From assembly GCA_023382055.1 (NCBI GenBank), contig JAMCQN010000053.1, positions 1 through 48,389 of the forward strand: 48,389 nt of DNA. The letters run 5' to 3'. The stretch comes from Chloroflexota bacterium. Lineage in GTDB: Bacteria; Chloroflexota; Anaerolineae; J036; Brachytrichaceae. The stretch's first letter is position 1. Each line of letters begins with the position of its first letter. This document shows positions 26,526 to 33,280 of this stretch, one piece after another. The position numbers and the translations under genes are program-made. Below the pieces are notes generated by a model. It had not been told where the DNA came from, did no database searches, and saw only the letters and a list, made by a program, of their open reading frames with translations.

Positions 26526-26553
26526 GCGATAGGCGATGGGCGATAGGCGATAC
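26526..26553 (+). repeat. Heptanucleotide tandem repeat, 4 units (GCGATRS)
   Basis: Four 7-base units GCGATAG, GCGATGG, GCGATAG and GCGATAC fill the short gap between hdrA and mvhD. The period is the same as in the murE-side arrays but the unit differs. It ends directly before the ATGGAGG that carries the mvhD ribosome binding site. Confidence 0.85.
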
Positions 26554-26566
26554 ATGGAGGATAACA

Positions 26567-27028
26567 ATGAGTGACAACAACCAATTTGAACCTGTCATCG
26601 TGGGTTTTACATGCAACTGGTGCTCGTATCGCGCCGCCGACGCGGCCGGCATGGCGCGCATCAAGTACTCGCCGAACGTGCGCCTGATCCGCCTGATGTG
26701 CTCGGGCCGGATTGACCCGCAGTTCGTGCTCAAAGCGCTGTCGGAAGGCGCGGACGGCGTGCTCATCACTGGTTGCCACCCCGGCGATTGCCACTATGTC
26801 GAACAAAACTACAAGACATTGCGCCGTTATGCGCTGCTCAAGCGAACGCTCCGACAGATGGGATTGGAAGACAATCGCGTCCGGCTCGTCTGGGCTTCGG
26901 CTGCCGAGGGCAGGATTCTGGCCGAGGAGATTGACAAATTCGTCTCCGATGTCAGGGCGTTGGGGCCGTTGAACTGGATAAAGATGGCGACGACGACCTA
27001 CGTCGATCCAGCCCCGGCATCGGCGTAA
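26567..27028 (+). CDS. mvhD: MvhD-like hydrogenase iron-sulfur (delta) subunit
   Basis: The ATG at 26567 follows GGAGG by seven bases and gives 153 residues; an earlier in-frame ATG at 26495 would translate the heptamer repeat and is rejected. The protein shows the MvhD signature FTCNWCSYRAADAAG with a CxxC, RLMCSGRIDPQFVLKAL and ITGCHPGDCHY, giving the cysteines for a [2Fe-2S] cluster. MvhD bridges the [NiFe] hydrogenase MvhAG to HdrA and delivers H2 electrons to its FAD. Its position between hdrA and mvhG is the classical arrangement, and it is a separate gene rather than an HdrA-MvhD fusion. Confidence 0.94.
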   Translation: MSDNNQFEPVIVGFTCNWCSYRAADAAGMARIKYSPNVRLIRLMCSGRIDPQFVLKALSEGADGVLITGCHPGDCHYVEQNYKTLRRYALLKRTLRQMGLEDNRVRLVWASAAEGRILAEEIDKFVSDVRALGPLNWIKMATTTYVDPAPASA

Positions 27029-27038
27029 GGAGGATTGC

Positions 27039-28010
27039 ATGGCTAAACCGAAATTCGCAATGTACTGGGCCGCTTCGTGCGGCGGCTGTGAAATTGCCGT
27101 CCTGAACATTGCAGAGAAAATCCTCGATGTGGACGCCAATTTCGACGTGGTGTTCTGGCCGGTGGCGATGGACGCCAAGTACAAGGATGTCGAGGGTATG
27201 TCCGACGGCGAGATTACGTTGTGCCTGTTCAACGGCGGCATACGCAACGACGAGAACGAGCGCCTCGCCAAACTGCTCCGTAAAAAGTCAGCGGTGCTCG
27301 TCGCGTTTGGCTCGTGCGCGAACGAAGGCTGCATCCCCGGCCTCGCAAATCTCACGTCGGGCAAAGCGGTGATCGAAACGGCGTTCAGCACGGTCTCGAC
27401 CGATAATCCCCACAACGTCCGCCCGGCCTATGACTATCCAGCGGCGGAAGGGGAGCTTCACATCCCCAGGATGTACGAAACCCTGAAGACGCTTGACCAG
27501 GTCGTGCCGGTGGACTACTATATGCCCGGCTGCCCGCCCGAATCCCACCAGATTGCGACGGTGATCGATCTGGTGATCGCCGCGCTCAAGGGCGAAGCCA
27601 AACTACCCCCCGCCGGCGCTGTCATCGGCGCTGGCAACTCGACCGTCTGCGACGAGTGCTCGCGCAAGCGCAGCGAAAAGCTGATCAAGGAATTTCGCCG
27701 TACCTGGCAGATTCCGATGGATCAGCAAGAGTGTCTGCTCGAACAGGGCATACTGTGCTCCGGAATGGCGACGCGCTCCGGATGCAATGCGCGGTGTCCG
27801 GCGGCTAACATGCCGTGCATCGGCTGCTACGGCCCCGCGCCGGATGTGGTGGATCAGGGCGCGCGCATGATGAGCGCGGTCTCTTCGGTGATTGACAGCA
27901 AAGACCCGGCAGAAATTGAACGCATCCTCGACGGCATTGTGGACCCGGCAGGCACGTTCTATCGGTTTGGTCTGGCAAGCTCGTTGCTCCATCGAGCCAA
28001 GGCACAGTAG
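27039..28010 (+). CDS. mvhG: [NiFe] hydrogenase small subunit (MvhG-like, group 3c)
   Basis: The 323-residue protein begins after AGGAGG with KFAMYWAASCGGCEIAVLN, the proximal cluster CxxC motif. Other cluster ligands are visible in FGSCANEGCIPG, YMPGCPPESHQ, TVCDECSRKRSEK and CLLEQGILCSG, plus CNARCPAANMPCIGCYGP near the C-terminus, enough for three clusters. There is no twin-arginine signal, so the enzyme is cytoplasmic. The start lies ten bases after mvhD and the gene precedes mvhA by ten bases. The subunit conducts electrons from the NiFe site to MvhD. Confidence 0.94.
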   Translation: MAKPKFAMYWAASCGGCEIAVLNIAEKILDVDANFDVVFWPVAMDAKYKDVEGMSDGEITLCLFNGGIRNDENERLAKLLRKKSAVLVAFGSCANEGCIPGLANLTSGKAVIETAFSTVSTDNPHNVRPAYDYPAAEGELHIPRMYETLKTLDQVVPVDYYMPGCPPESHQIATVIDLVIAALKGEAKLPPAGAVIGAGNSTVCDECSRKRSEKLIKEFRRTWQIPMDQQECLLEQGILCSGMATRSGCNARCPAANMPCIGCYGPAPDVVDQGARMMSAVSSVIDSKDPAEIERILDGIVDPAGTFYRFGLASSLLHRAKAQ

Positions 28011-28020
28011 GAGGCGACCT

Positions 28021-29487
28021 ATGCAGAGAATCAGTATTGACCCGATTACGCGCCTGGAAGGGCATGGCAAGATCGAGATCTTTTTGGATGACCTGGGCAA
28101 TGTCGCCAACACCTACTTTCAGATCCCCGAGTTGCGCGGCTTTGAGCAGTTTTGCGTGGGCCGACCGGTCGAAGAGATGGCGGTGCTGACCAACCGTATC
28201 TGCGGCGTCTGTCCGGAAGCTCACCACATGGCCGCCGCCAAAGCCGCCGACGCGGTCTTTCACGTTGACCCGCCGCGTCCGGCCAAGCTGCTGCGCGAGA
28301 TGCTCTACAGCGCGTTCTATTGCGCCGATCATACGACGCACTTTTACGCGCTGGGCGGCCCGGACTTTGTGATGGGCCCCGATGCGCCCGTTGCACAGCG
28401 CAACATCCTGGGCGTCATCCACAAGGTCGGGCTGGAAATCGGCGGCAAGGTCATCACGATGCGCAAGTACGGCCACCACACCATCGAGATCATCGGCGGG
28501 CGCAAGGTGCATCCCTGCACGTCCATCCCGGGCGGCTTGAGCAAGGGCATCACCAAAGAGCAGCGCGACGAGATCGAGCCGATGGCGCGCTGGGCGGTTG
28601 ACTTTGCGCTGTTCAGCCTGCAACTGTTCAAGGACATTGTGCTCAAGAACCAGGGCTATGTGGACATGATCCTGGGCGATATTTACACGCACAGGACCTA
28701 TTACATGGGCATGGTGGACACGAACAACAAGGTTAATTTTTACGATGGCAAGGTGCGCGTGGTTGACCCTGACGGCAATGAGTTCGTCAAGTATTCGCCC
28801 AATGAGTACAAGGATGTCATCGCAGAACATGTTGAGCCGTGGACGTACTTGAAATTCCCGTACCTTAAAAAGATCGGCTGGAAGGGTTTTGTGGATGGCA
28901 AAGATTCGGGCGTGTATATGGCCACACCCCTTTCGCGCCTCAATGCGTCGGATGGCATGGCGACGCCTCGCGCGCAGGAGGCTTACGAAGAGTTTTACAG
29001 GACGCTTGGCGGCAAGCCGGTGCATCAGCGTCTGGCCATTCACTGGGCGCGCCTGGTGGAACTGCTCTATGCAGCCGAGCGCTGGGTCGAACTGGTCACC
29101 GATCCCGAAATCACGTCCGACAATTTCCGCACCATCCCGACCGAAACTCCGACCGAAGGCGTGGGCATCGTCGAAGCGCCGCGCGGAACGCTGACGCATC
29201 ACTATGTCACCGACGAGCGCGGGCTGATCAGGAAAGTCAACCTGATCGTCGGCACGACGAACAACTATGCGCCCATCACCATGTCCATCAAAAAGGCGGC
29301 CGCGAGCCTCATCAAAGCGGGCGCCGCGCCCAGCGAGCCGCTGTTGAACATGATCGAGATGGCCTTCCGCGGGTACGATCCGTGCTTTGGCTGCGCCACG
29401 CACAGCCTGCCCGGCCAGATGCCGCTTGAGGTCACGATCCGCAATGCACTGGGCGAGGTCGTGGACGTGCTCAAGCAATGCTGTTGA
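28021..29487 (+). CDS. mvhA: [NiFe] hydrogenase large subunit (MvhA-like, group 3c)
   Basis: The ATG at 28021 follows AGGAGGCGACCT; an in-frame start at 27892 lies inside mvhG. The 488-residue protein has the L1 motif RICGVCPEAHH (Cys61, Cys64) and the L2 motif DPCFGCATH (Cys455, Cys458, His461) that bind the NiFe centre. A 27-residue tail follows His461 and ends in two cysteines; large subunits normally lose such a tail by proteolysis after nickel insertion, consistent with the protease gene just downstream. The enzyme oxidises or evolves H2 in the cytoplasm as part of MvhADG-HdrABC. Group 3c assignment rests mainly on the operon context. Confidence 0.95.
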   Translation: MQRISIDPITRLEGHGKIEIFLDDLGNVANTYFQIPELRGFEQFCVGRPVEEMAVLTNRICGVCPEAHHMAAAKAADAVFHVDPPRPAKLLREMLYSAFYCADHTTHFYALGGPDFVMGPDAPVAQRNILGVIHKVGLEIGGKVITMRKYGHHTIEIIGGRKVHPCTSIPGGLSKGITKEQRDEIEPMARWAVDFALFSLQLFKDIVLKNQGYVDMILGDIYTHRTYYMGMVDTNNKVNFYDGKVRVVDPDGNEFVKYSPNEYKDVIAEHVEPWTYLKFPYLKKIGWKGFVDGKDSGVYMATPLSRLNASDGMATPRAQEAYEEFYRTLGGKPVHQRLAIHWARLVELLYAAERWVELVTDPEITSDNFRTIPTETPTEGVGIVEAPRGTLTHHYVTDERGLIRKVNLIVGTTNNYAPITMSIKKAAASLIKAGAAPSEPLLNMIEMAFRGYDPCFGCATHSLPGQMPLEVTIRNALGEVVDVLKQCC

Positions 29488-29546
29488 ACTGCCATGATCG
29501 GAGGTCAGCCGTCTACTGTCGTCAATTGACCGCGGACGCAGACACG

Positions 29547-30095
29547 ATGAGGACATTGATCGTCGGTCTGGGCAATCCGATCCTGAGCGATGACGGCATC
29601 GGGATTCGAGTGGCCCAGGCTGTGCATGAGCGTATCGGCGCAGCAGAGGCGGAGTTTCTCGAAGCCTCACAGGGCGGGCTGCGACTGGCCGAGCAACTGG
29701 AAGGCTATGACCGCGTGATTCTGATCGATGCCATCCAGACGCGCGGCGGTGTGCCTGGCGCGATTTATCGCTTGACGCTGGAAGACATGCCATCCTACAA
29801 CACGGACGGAGCGCACGATGCATCGTTGAAAAACGCACTGCAACTCATCCGCCAGCAGGGCGGCCGGACGCCGGACGCTGATGCGGTTGCCATCATCGCC
29901 ATCGAGGCAGTGAATATGCTCGACTTTGGCGAGACACTTACGCCGCAAGTCGAGGCTGCGATTCCGGCGGCAGTGCAGGCAGTCCTTGGAACACTCGAGG
30001 CCATTTTATTACAGGGGCGCTGGCGTCCGGCGCATTGTGAACGCCATACCGAGTTTCAGCACATATGTGGTGAGGGACAGGAGCAGTCAACATGA
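29547..30095 (+). CDS. Hydrogenase maturation protease (HyaD/HycI family)
   Basis: The ATG at 29547 begins TLIVGLGNPILSDDGIGIRV after MR, the hallmark N-terminus of hydrogenase endopeptidases. Metal-binding acids are in the SDDG segment and in VILIDAIQTRG, with His in DGAHDASLKNAL. The 182-residue protein is slightly longer than usual, about 150-165, because of a C-terminal extension after residue 155. It should clip the MvhA C-terminal tail after nickel insertion. The upstream in-frame ATG at 29478 would overlap the mvhA stop and adds 23 unrelated residues, so it is not preferred. It overlaps the next gene as ATGA. Confidence 0.92.
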   Translation: MRTLIVGLGNPILSDDGIGIRVAQAVHERIGAAEAEFLEASQGGLRLAEQLEGYDRVILIDAIQTRGGVPGAIYRLTLEDMPSYNTDGAHDASLKNALQLIRQQGGRTPDADAVAIIAIEAVNMLDFGETLTPQVEAAIPAAVQAVLGTLEAILLQGRWRPAHCERHTEFQHICGEGQEQST

Positions 30096-30550
30096 TCTCA
30101 ACTGAACTATTACGTCGGTATCCCTTCTTTGGCGGCCTGAACGATGCTCAGCTTGCGGGCATTGCGATGATCGCTGAAGAAGCGTCGTTTCCTGGAAGCG
30201 CGGTGATCGTGGAAGAGGGCAAGCCGGCGTCCAAGCTGTATGTCCTTATCGAAGGCAGCGTGGACCTTTGGTACAGTGGCGGCAGAGATGTAAAGATCAA
30301 AACGCCAGTGGGCGGGGTGGCGCCGGGCGAAGTATTCAGCGTTTCGAGCATGATCGCGCCGTTTCATCTTACCGCAACCGCCATAGCCTCCGAGCCGGTG
30401 CGCGCCATCGTGATTGACGCGGCGGGCTTGCGTGCGATGTGCGAGGTGGATTTCGGCCTGGGATATGTCTTGATGCGCCACCTGGCTCAGGCCGTCGTGG
30501 AGCGGCTGCACTATGCGCGCGTTCAACTAGCGGCGTGCCAGACACCGTAG
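30092..30550 (+). CDS. Stand-alone cyclic nucleotide-binding domain protein
   Basis: The 152-residue protein consists of one CAP-family effector-binding domain: LLRRYPFFGGLNDAQLAGIA, KLYVLIEGSVDLWYSG, the phosphate-cassette region GGVAPGEVFSVSSMIAPFH and a C-terminal helix. The usual Arg-Ala of the cAMP-binding cassette (GExGxxx..RxA) is not evident, so the ligand may differ or be absent. There is no helix-turn-helix. It overlaps the protease gene by ATGA and ends the Hdr-Mvh unit. It may be an allosteric sensor for the hydrogenase complex; similar orphan CNB proteins are found near hydrogenase and Hdr genes, but their role is not established. Confidence 0.82.
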   Translation: MISTELLRRYPFFGGLNDAQLAGIAMIAEEASFPGSAVIVEEGKPASKLYVLIEGSVDLWYSGGRDVKIKTPVGGVAPGEVFSVSSMIAPFHLTATAIASEPVRAIVIDAAGLRAMCEVDFGLGYVLMRHLAQAVVERLHYARVQLAACQTP

Positions 30551-30592
30551 GGCGATTGCGCTTGGAAGTTGATTGTCCGGAATGCGCACATA

Positions 30593-30614
30593 GTGGGCAG
30601 ATGAAACTGCCCAC
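30593..30614 (+). terminator. Perfect 8-bp hairpin after the Hdr-Mvh unit
   Basis: GTGGGCAG (30593-30600) pairs exactly with CTGCCCAC (30607-30614) around the loop ATGAAA. It lies 43 bases after the CNB stop, the right place for a transcription terminator. No U tract follows, so it may be a pause, an RNA-processing or a stability element instead. Confidence 0.5.
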
Positions 30615-30715
30615 GACGCTGGAAACGTGTTTTGGTGATATGCCTGATCCCCACACGGGCCAGCGAAGCGGAAGCGTTACATGGCCGTCTCGAGTAGTGA
30701 CGCGATTTCGTTTAC

Positions 30716-30744
30716 TTGCTCTACTCGGTAATGAACCTTATAAT
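30716..30744 (+). promoter_or_regulatory. Promoter candidate for the CODH/ACS operon
   Basis: A perfect -10 TATAAT at 30739-30744 is preceded at 17 bases by TTGCTC (three of six matches). Transcription would begin near 30751 and leave a leader of about 112 bases before the ATG at 30863. It is the best sigma-70-type sequence seen in the window and precedes a ten-gene operon. Confidence 0.6.
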
Positions 30745-30862
30745 CTGGTCATAGAGGTTTCAATGATCGGCAGGGTCCCTTCAACACGGCACGGCATGTT
30801 TTAATGCGTGAAAAGGCACGATTCCCTTTCCAGCATAGTCATTCAAGTGGAAGCGATGTCTC

Positions 30863-31273
30863 ATGGAAAAACTCACCTTAGATCTCCCGGGAATGTACGG
30901 TGATCACCACGTTACTGAGGTCCGGCGAATCTTGCTGGAAATGCCCGGCGTCGAAGCTGTTTACGCCAGCAGTTGTTTCCAGATCGCCGAAGTGACATAC
31001 GATCCGTCCCGGATCGATGCCGATACGATCATAGCCCGGCTGGACAAGGCGAGCTATCTCGGAGACCTGGTGGCGCCGCTCGAAACAGGAGAGGCTGTCG
31101 TTTCACCTGACGGGCGAGCCGCATATTTCCGCCACACGATCGCCTATCAGCAAACCGGACAAGTCATCGGTTTTGCGCAAAACGTCAGCCATACGGGCCG
31201 CGCACTCTGGCCGTGCCCCGGCATGGAAACAATGAAGACCAAGGAGGGGAGAGATGGCGAAGAAAGAGCGTAG
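30863..31273 (+). CDS. HMA-like small protein preceding cooS
   Basis: The 136-residue protein has an N-terminal ferredoxin-like heavy-metal-associated fold (about 1-68): LTLDLPGMYGDHHVTEVRRI, MPGVEAVYASSCFQIAEVTYDP and DTIIARLDKASY. The usual MxCxxC copper loop is replaced by GMYGDHH, whose two His and one Asp could bind nickel or another divalent ion. Residues 70-136 form an unassigned segment with single cysteines and a C-terminal charged tail. It overlaps cooS by 20 bp and is the first gene of the operon, so a role in metal delivery to the CODH C-cluster or the AcsB A-cluster is proposed by inference only. Confidence 0.75.
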   Translation: MEKLTLDLPGMYGDHHVTEVRRILLEMPGVEAVYASSCFQIAEVTYDPSRIDADTIIARLDKASYLGDLVAPLETGEAVVSPDGRAAYFRHTIAYQQTGQVIGFAQNVSHTGRALWPCPGMETMKTKEGRDGEERA

Positions 31274-33269
31274 TCCCGAGCAACGCAGTATCGATCCTGC
31301 CTCGCAACAGATGCTTATCCGCGCCGACGAGTTGGGGATCGGCACCGCTTTCAGCCGGGCCGATGATATGGTCCCGTGCAATATCGGCGGCGTTGGGATG
31401 TGCTGCAAAATGTGCGGCATGGGACCCTGTCGCCTTACCAAAGAAGGCCAGACCGGCGTCTGCGGTGCGACGATTGACACGATCCAGGCTCGCAATTTTC
31501 TAAGGGCGGTTGCGGCAGGCGCAGCCGCGCACTCCGATCACGGACGCGATCTGGCTTTTACGCTCAAGGCGGTAGCCAACAGTGAGGCTGAAGGTTACGT
31601 GATCAACGACGTTGCCAAGCTGCGGACAGTGGCCGCTCTGTATGATATCCCTATCGAAGGGCGCGCCCCCGAAGAGATTGCCAATGATTTAGCCGACCTG
31701 TATATCGCGCAGTTCGGGCAACAAAAGGGACGGATTGTCCCGATGATACGTGCGCCGGAAAAACGCCGGAAGTTGTGGGATGAACGGGGGGTCGTCCCGC
31801 GCGGCATCGATCGTGAAGTCGTCGAGGCGTTGCACCGTACCCACATCGGCGATGACCAGGATCCGGAACACATCCTGCAACATGCCGTCCGCACAGCCCT
31901 AACCGATGGGTGGGGCGGCAGCATGATCGCTACTGATATATCCGACATCCTGTTCGGCACGCCAGCCCCGATTTTAGGTCAGGCTAACCTGGGCGTCCTT
32001 AAAAAAGACATGGTTAACGTGGTGTTGCACGGCCACGAGCCTACGCTTAGCGAGATGATCGTCGCCGCTTCGCAAGATCCTGAGATCATCGAATATGCCC
32101 GCGCTGCGGGCGCAAAGGGCGTCAACCTGGCGGGGATTTGCTGCACGGCCAACGAAATCCTGATGCGGAAGGGTATTCCGGTGGCAGGCAATTTCCTGCA
32201 GCAGGAGTTGGCGATCCTCACCGGCGCAGTTGAGGCGATGGTGGTGGACGTGCAGTGCATCATGCAGGCGTTGGTCGGCCTGGCGCAGAACTTCCACACC
32301 ATGGTCATCACGACATCCCCTAAGGTAAGAATCAAAGGCGCAACCCACATTGAGTTTAACGAACACCGGGCGCTGACTGTCGCCAAGGACATCTTGCGCC
32401 GGGCGATTGACAACTTTAAGAACCGGGGCGAGACGCACATTCCCGACGTGCGTCAGAATTTGATCCCCGGATTTTCGCACGAGTACATCAGTTATATGCT
32501 GGGCGGCACATACCGCGCGTCCTTCCGCCCGCTCAACGACGCGATTATCGCCGGTCGGATACGCGGCGTGGCGGCAGTCGTCGGCTGCAACAACCCGCGC
32601 AGCACGCAGGACTACCTCCACACCGTCATCACTAGAGAGCTGCTCAAGCAAGACGTGCTGGTGGTGGAGACAGGATGCAGCGCAATCGCCAACGCCAAGG
32701 TGGGACTGTTGCTGGGCAGCGCAGGTTTGGACCAGGTCGGGCCGGGTCTGCGCGAAGTGTGCGAGACGGTTGGCATCCCGCCGGTGCTGCACATGGGGTC
32801 GTGCGTGGACAACACCCGCATCCTGACCGTGCTAACGCAGATGGTGGCGGAAGGAGGTCTGGGAGACGACATCGACCAGATTCCTGCTGTCGGCCTTGCG
32901 CCGGAATGGATGAGTGAGAAGGCGCTCTCGATCGGGGTTTATTGTGTGGCGTCGGGCGCTTATGTGATATTTGGCGGAGCGTCGCCAGTGAGCGGGATGC
33001 CCGATCGCGTCGCCGACAGCGATATCGTCCTGCGCTACCTCAGCGAAGGCTGGGAAAAGCTTTATGGCGGCAAAATGGAGTTCGTGGCAGACCCACAAGA
33101 AATGGTGCGCCGGACACTGGCTCACATCGATCAGAAACGCGCCGCTCTGGGCCTGCCTAAATACAATCCGGCCCGCTACGGGCGCAGTGGTGACGCTCGT
33201 ATACATGAACTGGAACGCTTACCCATTGCAGAACGCCAAGCGGCCCTCTACGGCGCGCCGGGCAAGTAG
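31254..33269 (+). CDS. cooS: Carbon monoxide dehydrogenase catalytic subunit (CooS/AcsA)
   Basis: At 671 residues it is nearly the length of Moorella AcsA. The D/B-cluster region CNIGGVGMCCKMCGMGPCR starts at Cys42. C-cluster signatures follow: VVLHGHEPTLSEM with the conserved His, GICCTANEIL, VVETGCSAIANAK, and HMGSCVDNTR with its Cys. A late EGGLGDDIDQIPAVG and GGASPVSG complete the fold. It interconverts CO2 and CO, feeding CO through an internal channel to AcsB. It starts inside the HMA-like gene after GGGAGAG, and acsB follows after 11 bases, so a stable CODH/ACS heterotetramer is expected rather than a monofunctional CODH. Confidence 0.96.
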   Translation: MAKKERSPEQRSIDPASQQMLIRADELGIGTAFSRADDMVPCNIGGVGMCCKMCGMGPCRLTKEGQTGVCGATIDTIQARNFLRAVAAGAAAHSDHGRDLAFTLKAVANSEAEGYVINDVAKLRTVAALYDIPIEGRAPEEIANDLADLYIAQFGQQKGRIVPMIRAPEKRRKLWDERGVVPRGIDREVVEALHRTHIGDDQDPEHILQHAVRTALTDGWGGSMIATDISDILFGTPAPILGQANLGVLKKDMVNVVLHGHEPTLSEMIVAASQDPEIIEYARAAGAKGVNLAGICCTANEILMRKGIPVAGNFLQQELAILTGAVEAMVVDVQCIMQALVGLAQNFHTMVITTSPKVRIKGATHIEFNEHRALTVAKDILRRAIDNFKNRGETHIPDVRQNLIPGFSHEYISYMLGGTYRASFRPLNDAIIAGRIRGVAAVVGCNNPRSTQDYLHTVITRELLKQDVLVVETGCSAIANAKVGLLLGSAGLDQVGPGLREVCETVGIPPVLHMGSCVDNTRILTVLTQMVAEGGLGDDIDQIPAVGLAPEWMSEKALSIGVYCVASGAYVIFGGASPVSGMPDRVADSDIVLRYLSEGWEKLYGGKMEFVADPQEMVRRTLAHIDQKRAALGLPKYNPARYGRSGDARIHELERLPIAERQAALYGAPGK

Positions 33270-33280
33270 GAGAAGCACTC

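Larger units (their letters stand above)
30551..30862. other. 312-bp intergenic region separating Hdr-Mvh and CODH/ACS units
   Basis: No convincing gene is seen. An open frame crosses it (from 30439) but it overlaps the CNB gene, lacks a ribosome binding site and has no recognisable domain. The region holds a perfect inverted repeat at its start and a consensus-type promoter in the middle, leaving a leader of about 110 bases before the HMA-like gene. Confidence 0.7.

Noticed and set aside
27805..29838. 677-codon open frame on the minus strand opposite mvhG/mvhA
   Set aside because: It is antisense to two firmly identified hydrogenase genes, has low-complexity His/Arg/Asp-rich composition typical of reverse-frame shadows in G+C-rich DNA, and shows no domain.
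30439..30804. 121-codon frame crossing the intergenic gap before cooS, containing CPEC
   Set aside because: It overlaps the cyclic nucleotide-binding gene in another frame, has no ribosome binding site and no domain; the single CxxC is likely chance.
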